From: Sphaerospermopsis sp. SIO1G1 | Lineage (GTDB): Bacteria > Cyanobacteriota > Cyanobacteriia > Cyanobacteriales > Nostocaceae | Direction: 5' to 3' | DNA length: 64,000 nucleotides | NCBI GenBank assembly: GCA_010672785.1 | Contig: JAAHFX010000009.1 | Span: 90,516-154,515, forward strand | Position numbers and translations under genes: made by a program | Part shown: positions 15,380 to 25,003 of the stretch, in pieces | How the letters are laid out: each line of letters begins with the position of its first letter | Position numbering within the stretch: position 1 is the stretch's first letter | Notes under the pieces: generated by a model | What the model was told of the DNA's origin: nothing | The model's input: only the letters and a program-made list of their open reading frames with translations | The model's database searches: none

Positions 15380-17164
15380 ATGGCATTTATTAAAAACATT
15401 CTCAATCACACAAAACGGCTATTATTAATAATCACAATCTTGGCATTTACAACATTATCAATCACGGGTTGTAACTCCAAATTATTGAGAAAAAGTGAAA
15501 CTGAAATACCACAATTAGTCAGCAGTATTCTCAGCGATCCTAAAACCTTTAACTATCCTCTCAGTTCAGAATCACCGAACATTTTTGGTTATACCTATGA
15601 AGGATTAATTACTCAAAATCCCTTAAACGGAAAATTAGAACCAGATTTAGCCAAATCCTGGGAAGTTTCAGAGGATAAACTTAAAATTACCTTTACCCTC
15701 AAAAATAACTTAAAATGGTCAGATGGAGAACCATTAACAGTTGATGATGTTGTCTTCACCTACAATAATATTTATCTCAATGAAGACATTCCCACCGATC
15801 TGAGAGATATTCTCAGAATTGGCAAAGATCGTAAATTACCAACAGTCAGAAAAATTGATGATCAACGAGTAGAATTTAGCGTTCCTGAACCCTTTAGACC
15901 ATTCTTACAAAATACTGGTGCAGCGATTTTACCTGCTCATATTTTACGGGAATTTGTGGAAACCAAAGACAAAGATGGAAAACCAATATTTCTAAGTAAA
16001 TGGGGTGTAGATACAGAACCCGAAGAAATCATAGTGAACGGACCTTATCAGTTAGAACGTTATGATACCAGTCAACGGGTAGTTTTTCGTCGTAATCCCT
16101 ATTATTGGCGTAAAGATGAACAAGGTAATTCTCAACCCTATATAGAACGAATTATTTGGCAAATTGTCGAATCAACAGACACTTCTTTACTACAATTTCG
16201 CTCTGGTGGTTTAGATACCGTAGGGGTATCACCTGATTATTTTTCATTATTAAAAAAACAAGAAGAACAAGGTAATTTTAAAATTTATAATGGTGGGCCT
16301 GCTGCGAGTACAAGTTTTGTATTTTTCAATTTGAATCAAGGAAAAAGGGATGGAAAACCATTAGTAGATCCTGTGAAATCTCGTTGGTTTAATAATGTTC
16401 AATTTCGCCAAGCTATAGCTTATGCAATTGATAGACAAACCATGATTAATAATATTTATCGTGGTTTAGGTCAAACTCAAAACTCTCCTATTTCTGTCCA
16501 AAGTCAGTATTACCTTTCCCCAAAAAAAGGTTTAAAAGTATATAATTATAATCCAGAAAAAGCTAAAGAAATGCTCTTAAAATCTGGGTTTAAATATAAC
16601 GATGAAAATAAACTAGAAGATGCACAAGGTAATCGTGTCCGTTTTGCTTTACTTACCAATGCAGGTAATAAAATTCGAGAAGCAATGGGTTCACAAATTA
16701 AGCAGGATTTAAGTAAAATAGGAATTCAAGTAGATTTTACACCTTTAGCATGGAACACCTTTATAGATAAATTATCCAATACCCTCAATTGGGAAGCATC
16801 TTTAATTGGTTTAACCGGTGGTTTAGAACCCAATGATGGCGCAAATGTTTGGTCTCCTGATGGTGGTTTACATATGTTTAATCAAAAACCCCAAGCAGGA
16901 CAAGAACCGATAGAAGGTAGAAAAGTTGCACCTTGGGAAAATAGAATTCACGAACTTTATATCCAAGCTGCACAGGAATTTGATGATGAAAAAGTTAAAG
17001 CTTTGTATGCAGAAAGTCAACAAATTACCCAAGAGAATTTACCTTTAATTTATTTGGTAAATGCCTATTCTTTATCAGCAGTTAGAAATAAGTTTGCAGG
17101 AATTAAATTTTCTGCTTTGGGTGGTGCTTTCTGGAATATTCATGAAATCAGGATTACAAAATAG
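15380..17164 (+). CDS. Peptide/nickel-type ABC transporter substrate-binding lipoprotein (family 5)
   Basis: 594 residues. A basic N-terminus and hydrophobic stretch end in the lipobox SITGC (Cys31), so the mature protein is probably a membrane-anchored lipoprotein. The SBP_bac_5 signature is present: YEGLITQNPLNGKLEPDLAK, SWEVSEDKLKITFTLK, KWSDGEPLTVDDVVFTYN and later FRQAIAYAIDRQTMI. Family members bind oligopeptides, nickel or opines for import by DppBCDF/OppBCDF-like permeases. No permease or ATPase gene is adjacent, so the partner must be elsewhere; the ligand cannot be told. Upstream lies the PIN gene (31 bp), downstream larB. Confidence 0.9.
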   Translation: MAFIKNILNHTKRLLLIITILAFTTLSITGCNSKLLRKSETEIPQLVSSILSDPKTFNYPLSSESPNIFGYTYEGLITQNPLNGKLEPDLAKSWEVSEDKLKITFTLKNNLKWSDGEPLTVDDVVFTYNNIYLNEDIPTDLRDILRIGKDRKLPTVRKIDDQRVEFSVPEPFRPFLQNTGAAILPAHILREFVETKDKDGKPIFLSKWGVDTEPEEIIVNGPYQLERYDTSQRVVFRRNPYYWRKDEQGNSQPYIERIIWQIVESTDTSLLQFRSGGLDTVGVSPDYFSLLKKQEEQGNFKIYNGGPAASTSFVFFNLNQGKRDGKPLVDPVKSRWFNNVQFRQAIAYAIDRQTMINNIYRGLGQTQNSPISVQSQYYLSPKKGLKVYNYNPEKAKEMLLKSGFKYNDENKLEDAQGNRVRFALLTNAGNKIREAMGSQIKQDLSKIGIQVDFTPLAWNTFIDKLSNTLNWEASLIGLTGGLEPNDGANVWSPDGGLHMFNQKPQAGQEPIEGRKVAPWENRIHELYIQAAQEFDDEKVKALYAESQQITQENLPLIYLVNAYSLSAVRNKFAGIKFSALGGAFWNIHEIRITK

Positions 17165-17245
17165 GTGATTGGTGATTGGTAACTGGTGACTGGTAATCTT
17201 AATTTAATCAGTAATTACGAATTACGAACTACGAATTACTAAAAT
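17163..17245 (+). repeat. Short heptamer-type repeats between SBP gene and larB
   Basis: GTGATTGGTGATTGGTAACT and AATTACGAATTACGAACTAC are degenerate period-7 units of the kinds seen at 19824, 23070 and 42580. Non-coding. Confidence 0.7.
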
Positions 17246-17269
17246 CTAAAACCTAAAATCTAAAATCGA

Positions 17270-18067
17270 ATGAGTCAGCCTGAAAATTTGCGATCGCTCT
17301 TAGAGTCAGTTGCTAATGGTAAAATTTCTCCAGATACTGCTCTTGCATCTCTCAAAGATTTAGCTTACGAACCTGTTGGGGAATTTGCCAAAATTGATCA
17401 TCATCGTCATCTGAGAACTGGTTTCCCAGAAGTAATATGGGGGCCTGGTAAAACACCAGAGCAAATTGCCCAAATTATGGAAGTTATGCGTGAACGTACT
17501 TCTGTGGTTATGGCCACTCGAATCTCCCTTGATGTTTATGCTATTTTGCAAAAGAAAGTTAGAGGTCTAAAATACTTTCAATCAGCCAGAATTTGCGCCC
17601 TCACACCCCCAGAAATTATACCCAGGTTTCCTGGTACAATTGCTATCTTATCCGCTGGTACTGCTGATTTAACGGTTGCTGAAGAGGCCGCCGTTACCGC
17701 TGAACTATCTGGTTTTCTCGTTAACCGTCTTTGGGATGTAGGTGTAGCAGGTATTCATCGTTTATTAGATAATCTTCACTTAATCAGTTCTGCGTCAGTA
17801 TTAATTGTTGTTGCCGGGATGGAGGGAGCTTTACCAAGCGTAGTAGCAGGCTTAGTAGACTGTCCGGTAATTGCCGTACCTACCAGTATCGGTTATGGTG
17901 CAAGTTTTTCCGGTTTAGCTCCACTATTAACAATGCTTAACTCTTGTGCTGCTGGTATAGGAGTGGTCAATATTGATAATGGCTTCGGTGCAGCAGTTTT
18001 AGCAGGACAAATTTTAAGAACTGCTGAAAAATTATCTTCAACATCTGAGAGTAATGAACCTATTTAA
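17270..18067 (+). CDS. larB: Nickel-pincer cofactor biosynthesis protein LarB (PurE-like)
   Basis: 265 residues. The N-terminal 70 residues (LRSLLESVANGKISPDTALA and FAKIDHHRHLRTGFPEVI) are typical of LarB; the C-terminal half is a PurE/AIR-carboxylase-like domain with TIAILSAGTADLTVAEEAA, VVAGMEGALPSVVAGLV and PTSIGYGASFSGLAPLL. LarB carboxylates and hydrolyses nicotinic acid adenine dinucleotide in synthesis of the lactate-racemase nickel-pincer nucleotide. larC and larE are not adjacent, which is usual in cyanobacteria. Start is the only ATG fitting the conserved beginning. Confidence 0.9.
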   Translation: MSQPENLRSLLESVANGKISPDTALASLKDLAYEPVGEFAKIDHHRHLRTGFPEVIWGPGKTPEQIAQIMEVMRERTSVVMATRISLDVYAILQKKVRGLKYFQSARICALTPPEIIPRFPGTIAILSAGTADLTVAEEAAVTAELSGFLVNRLWDVGVAGIHRLLDNLHLISSASVLIVVAGMEGALPSVVAGLVDCPVIAVPTSIGYGASFSGLAPLLTMLNSCAAGIGVVNIDNGFGAAVLAGQILRTAEKLSSTSESNEPI

Positions 18068-18158
18068 GTAAATTTTGCGTATAATTGCTGTAAATTTTGA
18101 TTGGGTGTATTACTTCAAATATAGGAATACAGTTAATAAATCTAGTAATGGAAAAATT

Positions 18159-18374
18159 ATGGAACACTTAAATGATCAAGTATTTAGCTTTGCAGGTAAT
18201 TTGCACGAACACATAACCTTCTTGGCAAATAATTATGGTAATGTCGAAGATCCAGATGTGATTGGACAAATGCAAGGAGCTTGGAATAACTTTGTTAAAA
18301 CTGGTCAAATCTGGGCTACTTTGATTGGTATTGTTATCGGCTATATGTTCAAAAGCTTAACCAGTTATGGTTAA
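18159..18374 (+). CDS. Small membrane-anchored cyanobacterial protein, unknown function
   Basis: 71 residues beginning MEHLNDQVFSFAGNLHEHI; this ATG is preferred over a more distant upstream start because the preceding 28 codons look non-coding. One hydrophobic C-terminal segment (TGQIWATLIGIVIGYMFKSL) would anchor it in a membrane, with an amphipathic helical N-terminus. Located between larB and argH in the same direction. Family not recognised. Confidence 0.6.
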   Translation: MEHLNDQVFSFAGNLHEHITFLANNYGNVEDPDVIGQMQGAWNNFVKTGQIWATLIGIVIGYMFKSLTSYG

Positions 18375-18436
18375 AGTGATTGGTGATTGGTCACCAATCA
18401 CCATTGTTTGTTATTTCTTCTCCTTGCAAATTATTT

Positions 18437-19822
18437 ATGACCGAAACATCTACTTGGAGTCAGCGATTTGAGTCTGCTTTACATCCGGCGATCGCTAGTT
18501 TTAATGCCAGTATCAGTTTTGATATTGAATTGATAGAATACGACATTACTGGTTCTCAAGCTCATGCCAAAATGCTGGCTCACACGGGTATAATTTCCCC
18601 AGAAGAAGGAGAAAAGTTAGTCACAGGGTTAGAACAAATTCTTCAAGAATATCAACAAGGTACATTTCAGCCTGGTATTGATGCAGAAGATGTACATTTT
18701 GCGGTAGAAACAAGACTTACGGAAATTGTCGGTGACGTAGGTAAAAAATTACATACTGCTCGTTCCCGTAATGATCAAGTAGGAACAGATACCAGACTTT
18801 ATCTGAGAGAGCAAATTCAACAAATTCGTCAATATTTACGGGCATTCCAAAGCATATTATTGGAAATAGCAGAAAAAAACGTAGAAACTTTGATTCCCGG
18901 TTACACTCACCTACAACGCGCCCAACCTGTAAGTTTAGCTCATCACTTATTAGCATATTTTCAGATGGCGCAGCGAGACTGGGAAAGGTTGGGAGATGTT
19001 TATAAACGAGTGAATATTTCCCCTCTAGGTTGTGGTGCATTAGCGGGAACAACTTTTCCCATTGATAGACATTACACGGCCCAATTGTTAGATTTTGATA
19101 GTATTTATGCTAACAGTTTGGATGGAGTTAGCGATCGCGACTTCGCTATAGAATTTCTTTGTGCTGCTAGTATGATTATGGTTCATCTGAGCAGGTTGTC
19201 AGAGGAAGTGATCCTATGGTCTTCAGAAGAATTCCGTTTTGTCAGCCTTAAAGATAGCTGTGCGACGGGTTCTAGCATTATGCCTCAAAAGAAAAACCCC
19301 GATGTGCCAGAATTAGTGAGGGGTAAAACTGGACGTGTTTTCGGTCATCTCCAAGCTATGTTAGTGATTATGAAAGGTTTACCACTGGCATATAATAAGG
19401 ACTTGCAAGAAGACAAAGAAGGTATTTTTGATAGCGTCAATACAGTCAAAGCTTGTCTAGAAGCAATGACAATTTTAATGGGAGAAGGCTTAGAATTCCG
19501 TCAGCAGCGTCTTGCAGAAGCTGTTACAGAAGATTTTTCTAACGCGACTGATGTGGCGGACTACTTAGCAGCAAAAGGTGTTCCTTTCCGAGAAGCATAT
19601 AACCTGGTGGGTAAGGTAGTGAAAACCAGTATAGCTGCGGGTAAACTGCTGAAAGATTTAACCATAGAAGAATGGCAAGAAATACATCCTGCTTTCGACA
19701 CAGATATCTATGAAGCCATTTCCCCTCGTCAAGTAGTATCGGCGCGTAATAGTTATGGTGGTACTGGTTTTAATCAAATCAAACAAGCATTGTTAGATGC
19801 TCGTAGCCAAATTACTGAGTAA
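18437..19822 (+). CDS. argH: Argininosuccinate lyase
   Basis: 461 residues, catalysing the last step of arginine synthesis (argininosuccinate to arginine and fumarate). The start is set at the ATG giving MTETSTWSQRFESALHPA; the 19 preceding in-frame codons are unconserved. Landmarks: DVHFAVETRLTE, HTARSRNDQV, YTHLQRAQPVSLAHHLLAY and the fumarase/aspartase superfamily signature GSSIMPQKKNPD (around residues 280-291) with the catalytic serine. Arginine is also a substrate for cyanophycin made by cphA in this window. Confidence 0.97.
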   Translation: MTETSTWSQRFESALHPAIASFNASISFDIELIEYDITGSQAHAKMLAHTGIISPEEGEKLVTGLEQILQEYQQGTFQPGIDAEDVHFAVETRLTEIVGDVGKKLHTARSRNDQVGTDTRLYLREQIQQIRQYLRAFQSILLEIAEKNVETLIPGYTHLQRAQPVSLAHHLLAYFQMAQRDWERLGDVYKRVNISPLGCGALAGTTFPIDRHYTAQLLDFDSIYANSLDGVSDRDFAIEFLCAASMIMVHLSRLSEEVILWSSEEFRFVSLKDSCATGSSIMPQKKNPDVPELVRGKTGRVFGHLQAMLVIMKGLPLAYNKDLQEDKEGIFDSVNTVKACLEAMTILMGEGLEFRQQRLAEAVTEDFSNATDVADYLAAKGVPFREAYNLVGKVVKTSIAAGKLLKDLTIEEWQEIHPAFDTDIYEAISPRQVVSARNSYGGTGFNQIKQALLDARSQITE

Positions 19823-19823
19823 A

Positions 19824-19925
19824 TCAGTTATCAGTTATCAGTTATCAGTTACCTTTGGTAATTCGTAATTCGTAATTCGTAATTCGTAATTCGTTATTAC
19901 TACCAAATCACCAATCACCAATCAC
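19824..19925 (+). repeat. Heptamer tandem repeats (STRR type)
   Basis: CAGTTATCAGTTATCAGTTA, then AATTCGT repeated five times, then ACCAATC repeats. Three different period-7 families abut one another after argH. The rest of the gap up to 20024 contains no gene. Confidence 0.85.
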
Positions 19926-20024
19926 CTTTGATAAATCCTAAATAAAAGCGCACAGTTATATTTTAGATAGCTGTACGCGGATGTATATGGGATTAATTCC
20001 AGAGTAAATATTTAAACAGTTGCT

Positions 20025-20198
20025 TTAGTCCGCAGCGTCCATTGCTGCTGCTCCTGTTCCCTCTTCTTCTTCACTCTTAGGTGGTCTTTGTTGGAACCTT
20101 CTTTGCATTCTTCCTGTAGTAGTCCGTTTACGAAACTTTCTGGCATAAGCCTGGTTCCGTAGCGCCTTTTCTTTTTTCGGGTTACGGCGCTTGGCCAT
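20025..20198 (-). CDS. Small basic/acidic protein, conserved type, unknown function
   Basis: 57 residues. The ATG giving MAKRRNPKKEKALRNQAYAR is chosen; an upstream in-frame ATG adds eight unlikely residues. The first 40 residues are strongly basic (RKFRKRTTTGRMQRRF), like a ribosomal or nucleic-acid-binding tail, and the last 17 are acidic and alanine rich (SEEEEGTGAAAMDAAD). Small proteins of this kind appear conserved among cyanobacteria but I cannot name a function. A CACCTCATC stretch just upstream on the plus strand reads GATGAGGTG on the coding strand, supplying the ribosome site. Confidence 0.7.
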   Translation of the reverse strand: MAKRRNPKKEKALRNQAYARKFRKRTTTGRMQRRFQQRPPKSEEEEGTGAAAMDAAD

Positions 20199-20390
20199 AT
20201 TCACCTCATCAATAAACAACAAAAAAGCTACGCGTAGGCAATTTTCAGCTACCGATATATTTTATTGATATACTTCCAGCCTAGCGGAGACAATTGATAT
20301 ACTTTAAACAGCATAACATCATATCATAGTTAAAACTTGTATGTCAAACTTATCTTTTGATTTATGTGATGGGATAGTTAACAAATGATA

Positions 20391-20524
20391 TCGGGATAAT
20401 ATTTGATTATTGAAAAGACACGTAGGGTGTGTAAATCCCTTTGGGAATGGCTTCGCTAAAGTGATAGAGAATGCACAAATCCTTGATCATGGTGCGTTAC
20501 GAACTTCGTTCTAACACACCCTAC
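20391..20524. repeat. Dispersed element bounded by GTAGGGTG / CACACCCTAC
   Basis: GGGATAATATTTGATT, CACGTAGGGTGTG and, 80 bp on, GGTGCGTTACGAACTTCGTT then CTAACACACCCTAC. The same order is found at 27005-27111, and right-end fragments lie at 3153-3195 and 57901-57957. The ends are imperfect inverted repeats (GTAGGGTG / CACCCTAC). The flanking gap 20223-20390 shows only AT-rich DNA. Confidence 0.75.
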
Positions 20525-20562
20525 AATACTGATATTTTGATTTATGTGATAGGATAGTTAAC

Positions 20563-20631
20563 AACTGAAAACTGATAACTGATAACTGATAACTGATAAC
20601 TGATAACTGATAACTGATAACTGATAACTGA
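20563..20631 (+). repeat. Heptamer array (GATAACT)n
   Basis: About eight consecutive GATAACT units, the same heptamer as in the larger array at 47942-48247. Classic STRR of heterocystous cyanobacteria; non-coding. Confidence 0.95.
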
Positions 20632-20647
20632 AATAACCACTAAAAGA

Positions 20648-21469
20648 TTAAAAATTAACTTTGTTCATGACTTGAAACGCTGAAATATAAGAGACTTGTA
20701 TTTTACCTTCATAAAGATGATTTATCTGTTCCCTTAAACCGGAAAATAGAACATCCCTAATACAAGATTCCAGCTTTAAATAAGGCGACAAAGTTCCTAA
20801 AAGTAATAAATAATCATCAACAAAATAAGTAGCTTGACAAACGACATAATCAGAAATCAAATTTTGAAACCATCCTGAATTAAGAGCATTTTGACCAAAG
20901 GATTTTACTGTTCTGATTTGAGTTGATATATCTTCATATCTATCGGAAGCAGGAGCATGGGTTTGGTAAACTGGGTGTAATTGCCGATAAACTTCATAAT
21001 CAGGTTGAGGAGTCATGTTCCATAATAGAATTAAACAACCATCATCTTTTAAAGCGTCAGCAGCTTTTTTATATGCTATTTTGGGGTTCATCCAGTGAAA
21101 AGAAGTTGCTGCTAAGACAGCATCAAATTTTCCTGTTTTTAACTCCCATTCTTCAAAGGTAATCTGTTGAATATCTACATTGGGATAGGATAGACAGTTT
21201 TGTTTAGCTAACTTACAAACTGTTGGACTAGGTTCTAAACAAACCATTGAAAAATCTAATTGAGCAAAGGAGATAGTAGCATTTCCAGGGCCACATCCTA
21301 ATTCAAGAATTTTACTATTGTGACTGAGTTTAGCTATTTCTACAGTGGGTTGAATGATTGCTTGAGGATAATTTGGTCTCACTTTATTGTAAGCATCTGC
21401 TACAGGAGAATACCAATTTTTTTTCAGTGCTAAATCTTGGGAATATATAATTTCTCTAAGGTCTTGCAT
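20648..21469 (-). CDS. Class I SAM-dependent methyltransferase
   Basis: 273 residues. Motif I is ILELGCGPGNATISFA (about residues 55-70), followed by the acidic end of strand two (MVCLEPSPTV) and FDAVLAATSFHWMNP with ALKDDGCLILLWN, the usual Methyltransf_11/25 layout. The N-terminal segment YSPVADAYNKVRPNYPQAII is typical of small-molecule methyltransferases annotated near ubiquinone/menaquinone enzymes, but the substrate is unknown. Transcribed divergently from the GTPase gene, 42 bp between starts. Confidence 0.85.
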   Translation of the reverse strand: MQDLREIIYSQDLALKKNWYSPVADAYNKVRPNYPQAIIQPTVEIAKLSHNSKILELGCGPGNATISFAQLDFSMVCLEPSPTVCKLAKQNCLSYPNVDIQQITFEEWELKTGKFDAVLAATSFHWMNPKIAYKKAADALKDDGCLILLWNMTPQPDYEVYRQLHPVYQTHAPASDRYEDISTQIRTVKSFGQNALNSGWFQNLISDYVVCQATYFVDDYLLLLGTLSPYLKLESCIRDVLFSGLREQINHLYEGKIQVSYISAFQVMNKVNF

Positions 21470-21511
21470 ATATGTCTAAATTCTCAAATATAAACTTCAA
21501 AATAGAATGAA

Positions 21512-22948
21512 ATGACATCATCATCCGAAACTGATCATAATAATGATAATAAATGGGAAGAGGAACTAGATCATGCTATTTTCACATTTGCAGATATTCA
21601 GTCAGAACTTCACTACCAACACGCAAAAACAGCCTTACAAAATTTAGTTAATCGTCTTGATCTAAGTCCACAGGAAAAAAATGGGTTAGAAGGACAAATT
21701 GTGGATTTAAAAACCATGCTGGATAAGCTAGAAAGTATGGTAATACAGATTGCTGCCTTTGGTATGGTGGGACGTGGTAAATCTTCTCTTCTCAATGCTT
21801 TAGTGGGTGAAACTGTATTTGAGACTGGGCCTTTACATGGTGTGACTCGTGCTGAACAAAAGGTGAGTTGGACTATGACTGAAGCTGATATTGGGACTTT
21901 GAAGGCTACTTTTCCAACCACAGGCCAGTCTCAGGTAGAGTTGGTGGATACTCCTGGTTTGGATGAGGTGGATGGTGAAACCCGTGCGGTTTTAGCTCAA
22001 CAGGTAGCAAAACAAGCAGATTTGATTTTGTTTGTGATTTCTGGGGATATGACCAAAATTGAACAGGTGGCACTTTCTCAGTTACGGGAAGTGGGGAAAC
22101 CAATCATTTTGGTGTTTAACAAAGTGGATCAATTTCCAGAAGCTGACAGAGTTGCTATCTATGAAACAATTCGTGATCAGCGAGTTAAAGAACTACTTTC
22201 ACCGGATGAAATTGTGATGGCTGCGGCTTCTCCTTTAGTGAAAACTGCCGTAGTTAGTGCTGATGGTAACAGAACTCTCAAATTACGTCCAGGTCAGGCA
22301 CGGGTAGATGAATTGAAACTGAAAATATTAGAGATTTTGCAGCGGGAAGGTAAGGCTTTAGTGGCTCTCAATACTATGCTTTATGCTGATGTTGTGAATG
22401 AGCAGGTGATTCAACGTAAATTAATGATTCGGGAGCAAAACGCCAATGATTTGATCTGGAAAGCGGTGATGACAAAAGCTGTGGCGATCGCTTTAAATCC
22501 TGTGACTGTGGTTGATATATTCAGTGGTGTAGTGATTGATATTGCTTTAATTCTTGGCTTGTCCAAACTTTACAGTATTGAGATGACAGAAACAGGTGCG
22601 ATCAAGTTGTTACAAAAAATCGCCCTGAGTATGGGCGGAATTGGTGCGAGTGAATTGTTAGCCAATTTGGGTTTAAGTAGCCTAAAATCCTTACTGGGTA
22701 TATCTTCTTCTGTGACTGCTGGAGCAACTTTAGCACCCTATTTATCAGTAGCAGTTACTCAAGGGGCGGTTGCGGGAGTTTCATCCTATGGGATCGGCCA
22801 AGTTACTAAAGCCTATTTAGCAAATGGGGCTACCTGGGGCCCAGATGGGCCAAAAGCAGTGGTGAATAAGATTTTATCCAGTTTAGATGAGGCTTCGATT
22901 TTAAACCGCATTAAGGATGAGTTGTTAATTAAGGTAGGGAGAAGGTGA
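21512..22948 (+). CDS. Membrane-associated GTPase of the Era/YcjF-like type
   Basis: 478 residues. Nucleotide-binding motifs: G1 GMVGRGKSS (residues 84-92), G3 DTPGLDEV (146-153), G4 NKVD (203-206). The C-terminal 170 residues contain hydrophobic stretches (AVAIALNPVTVVDIFSGVVI, AGATLAPYLSVAVTQGAVAG) resembling DUF697, a membrane domain that follows GTPase domains in cyanobacterial and YcjF-like proteins. It may act at the cytoplasmic or thylakoid membrane; the process is unknown. The gene ends at a long GA-rich tandem repeat. Confidence 0.85.
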   Translation: MTSSSETDHNNDNKWEEELDHAIFTFADIQSELHYQHAKTALQNLVNRLDLSPQEKNGLEGQIVDLKTMLDKLESMVIQIAAFGMVGRGKSSLLNALVGETVFETGPLHGVTRAEQKVSWTMTEADIGTLKATFPTTGQSQVELVDTPGLDEVDGETRAVLAQQVAKQADLILFVISGDMTKIEQVALSQLREVGKPIILVFNKVDQFPEADRVAIYETIRDQRVKELLSPDEIVMAAASPLVKTAVVSADGNRTLKLRPGQARVDELKLKILEILQREGKALVALNTMLYADVVNEQVIQRKLMIREQNANDLIWKAVMTKAVAIALNPVTVVDIFSGVVIDIALILGLSKLYSIEMTETGAIKLLQKIALSMGGIGASELLANLGLSSLKSLLGISSSVTAGATLAPYLSVAVTQGAVAGVSSYGIGQVTKAYLANGATWGPDGPKAVVNKILSSLDEASILNRIKDELLIKVGRR

Positions 22949-23166
22949 GGGAGTGGGAGAGTGGGAGAGTGGGGGAGTGGGAGAGTGGGGGAGTGGGAGA
23001 GTGGGGGAGTGGGGGAGTGGGAGAGTGGGGGAGTGGGAGAGTGGGAGAAAATTCTTTCCCAGTCACCTTTAGTAATTCGTAATTCGTAATTCGTAATTCG
23101 TAATTAAGAAATTTACCCAATCACCAGTCACCAGTCACCAATCACCAATCACTAGTCACCAATCAC
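22948..23166. repeat. Compound tandem repeats after the GTPase gene
   Basis: GAGTGGGAGAGTGGGGGAGT-type period-7/8 units (22950-23047), then AATTCGT heptamers (about four), then ACCAATC/ACCAGTC heptamers up to the stop of the next gene. Three unrelated families in a row between convergent genes. Non-coding. Confidence 0.9.
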
Positions 23167-24828
23167 CTAATCTCTAGTTTTAAAAGAGTCTAACCATTCT
23201 CGCATTTGTTCTTGGGCTACGTCGCGGCCGCCTAAACCGAAGGCTAAAGCAATAGCTACAGCGATCGCTCCAAATAATAAACCAAAGGCTAAATTGACGA
23301 TATCAGGAGCAACACCAATTTGTTGTAGTGCCATTGCGGAAACTAAGGCAATAATGGAAATTCTTGCTACCTGTGCCAAAAATCTTGCTTGGGAAGTACC
23401 AGGACTGCTAACAATATTAAAGGCTAGATTTGCTAAGAATAAACCGACACCAAATACTACTAACCCTGATAAAATCCGTCCCAGGATGACGACTAAACCT
23501 GTGACTAAAACGGATAAAGCGGGGATATTTAAGATATTTACCGCTGCAATAGTGGCAAACAACATGATACCCACTAAGACTATTACACCCACAATTTCCG
23601 AAGGAGTGCGGGTAGGGGTGGGCATTTCTTCCGAGTTTTCTGTTTGCTGAACTAATGTCGGTAAACCCAGGATGGTGAAAATGTTGTTGAAACCTAAACT
23701 TGTCAAAATGCTGGTGACTACCTCACTCGCAAACTTACCCAAGAAATAGGAAACAATTAAAATCGCTAATGCGGTGAAGATGCTAGGTAGAGTATTGAGA
23801 ACCTGCTGCAACATGGAAATTGCTGGGGCAGAAATTGCCTGAATTTCCAAAGTGTTGAGAGAGGCGATCGCTACTGGAATCAAAATTAGAATGTAGGCGA
23901 TCGTACCAATAATAGTAGATAAAGATTGGACTCCAGAAGTAGGAGACAAACCAAAACGACTACCCAAATGATCCAAACCAGTAGTGTGCAATAAATTAGT
24001 CACAATTCTGCGGACGATACCAGCACCAAACCAGCCCACAGCAGCAATGACAATTGCTCCTAAAATATTAGGAACAATAGCCAGGATCTCAGTAGTTAAA
24101 ACCTGTACAGGTTCTAATGCTTCCTGTAGTCCCAAAGTATCCAGAACTGGAACTAGAAATAGTAAGAAAATAAACCAATACAAAGCTTTACCGATAGTAT
24201 CACTCAGAGAAAGTTGATTCCCTGTAGGTGTAGTACCATCTTGAGCTTCTTGTTCTAATATTTGATCTAAGTTGAGAGCCTGTAAACTGCGTGTTGTCAC
24301 CAGTTTAACTATAGTTGCTAAAGACCAAGCTGCACCCAAAAGTATACCCGCACCAAATACTTTAGGGAAAAAGCCAATTACCTGATCTATGAAATTATTC
24401 AGTGGTCCAGAAGCTACTTCCAGTCCTAAATTCTGTAAAACAGCTACCACTGTCAACAGAATAATACTCCAAAATACGAACTTGGAAATTAACTTTTCAA
24501 CTTCGGGAACATCCTCAGTCCCAGTTATACCCGCAGCTATCTTATTATCAATGTCTGTATTATCAAGGATTTTCTTGGTAGCTTTAGCAATGATAGCTGC
24601 TAACAGCCAACCTATCAATAAAATTGAAACAGATCCCAACAAGCGGGGGGTAAAACTCAATAATTGTTGAACAACTCCCTGTAAATCAGTGAAATCAGTA
24701 ATCGCTGAATTATTAAGTTGTGAGGTTGGAGATTGTGCTAAAAAAGCTTGAAAGTTAGCAAAATTTTGCACCCTGTTCGACAAACCAAAATCTGTCAACT
24801 GGGTTATACCTTGCCAAGTTGTATTCAT
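23167..24828 (-). CDS. Mechanosensitive-channel-type membrane protein with repeated TM helix
   Basis: 553 residues, almost wholly hydrophobic. A unit of the form LL-x-F-x-P-x-L-x-x-x-x-I-L-x-x-G-W-x-x-A (for example LLSFTPRLLGSVSILLIGWL near residue 52) recurs four or five times: FFPKVFGAGILLGAAWSLA, IVPNILGAIVIAAVGWFGAG, TLPSIFTALAILIVSYFLG. This is the conserved TM helix (PF05552) pattern of bacterial mechanosensitive-channel-like proteins. The C-terminus LAFGLGGRDVAQEQMREWL matches the end of the pore helix region of MscS relatives, but the downstream beta domain is absent. Probably an inner-membrane channel for osmotic stress; gating unproved. Confidence 0.85.
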   Translation of the reverse strand: MNTTWQGITQLTDFGLSNRVQNFANFQAFLAQSPTSQLNNSAITDFTDLQGVVQQLLSFTPRLLGSVSILLIGWLLAAIIAKATKKILDNTDIDNKIAAGITGTEDVPEVEKLISKFVFWSIILLTVVAVLQNLGLEVASGPLNNFIDQVIGFFPKVFGAGILLGAAWSLATIVKLVTTRSLQALNLDQILEQEAQDGTTPTGNQLSLSDTIGKALYWFIFLLFLVPVLDTLGLQEALEPVQVLTTEILAIVPNILGAIVIAAVGWFGAGIVRRIVTNLLHTTGLDHLGSRFGLSPTSGVQSLSTIIGTIAYILILIPVAIASLNTLEIQAISAPAISMLQQVLNTLPSIFTALAILIVSYFLGKFASEVVTSILTSLGFNNIFTILGLPTLVQQTENSEEMPTPTRTPSEIVGVIVLVGIMLFATIAAVNILNIPALSVLVTGLVVILGRILSGLVVFGVGLFLANLAFNIVSSPGTSQARFLAQVARISIIALVSAMALQQIGVAPDIVNLAFGLLFGAIAVAIALAFGLGGRDVAQEQMREWLDSFKTRD

Positions 24829-25003
24829 GGTTTTTCGATATTAAGGTTTACTATCTTGGTAAAAAGACTTGAGAAGCTTAGTTTAAGGGGTTTTGTGGGA
24901 ATTACGTAAGCTCACAAGAATTTTACTGTTCCTTTACAGTAAACTCATATATCGGGATATATATCAAGTATATTTGCATAACTTATGAATTAAGACGGAA
25001 CTT

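Noticed and set aside
15380..17164. Possible full peptide ABC transporter operon
   Set aside because: Only the binding protein is present; neighbours are a PIN-like gene and larB, so no permease or ATPase can be claimed.
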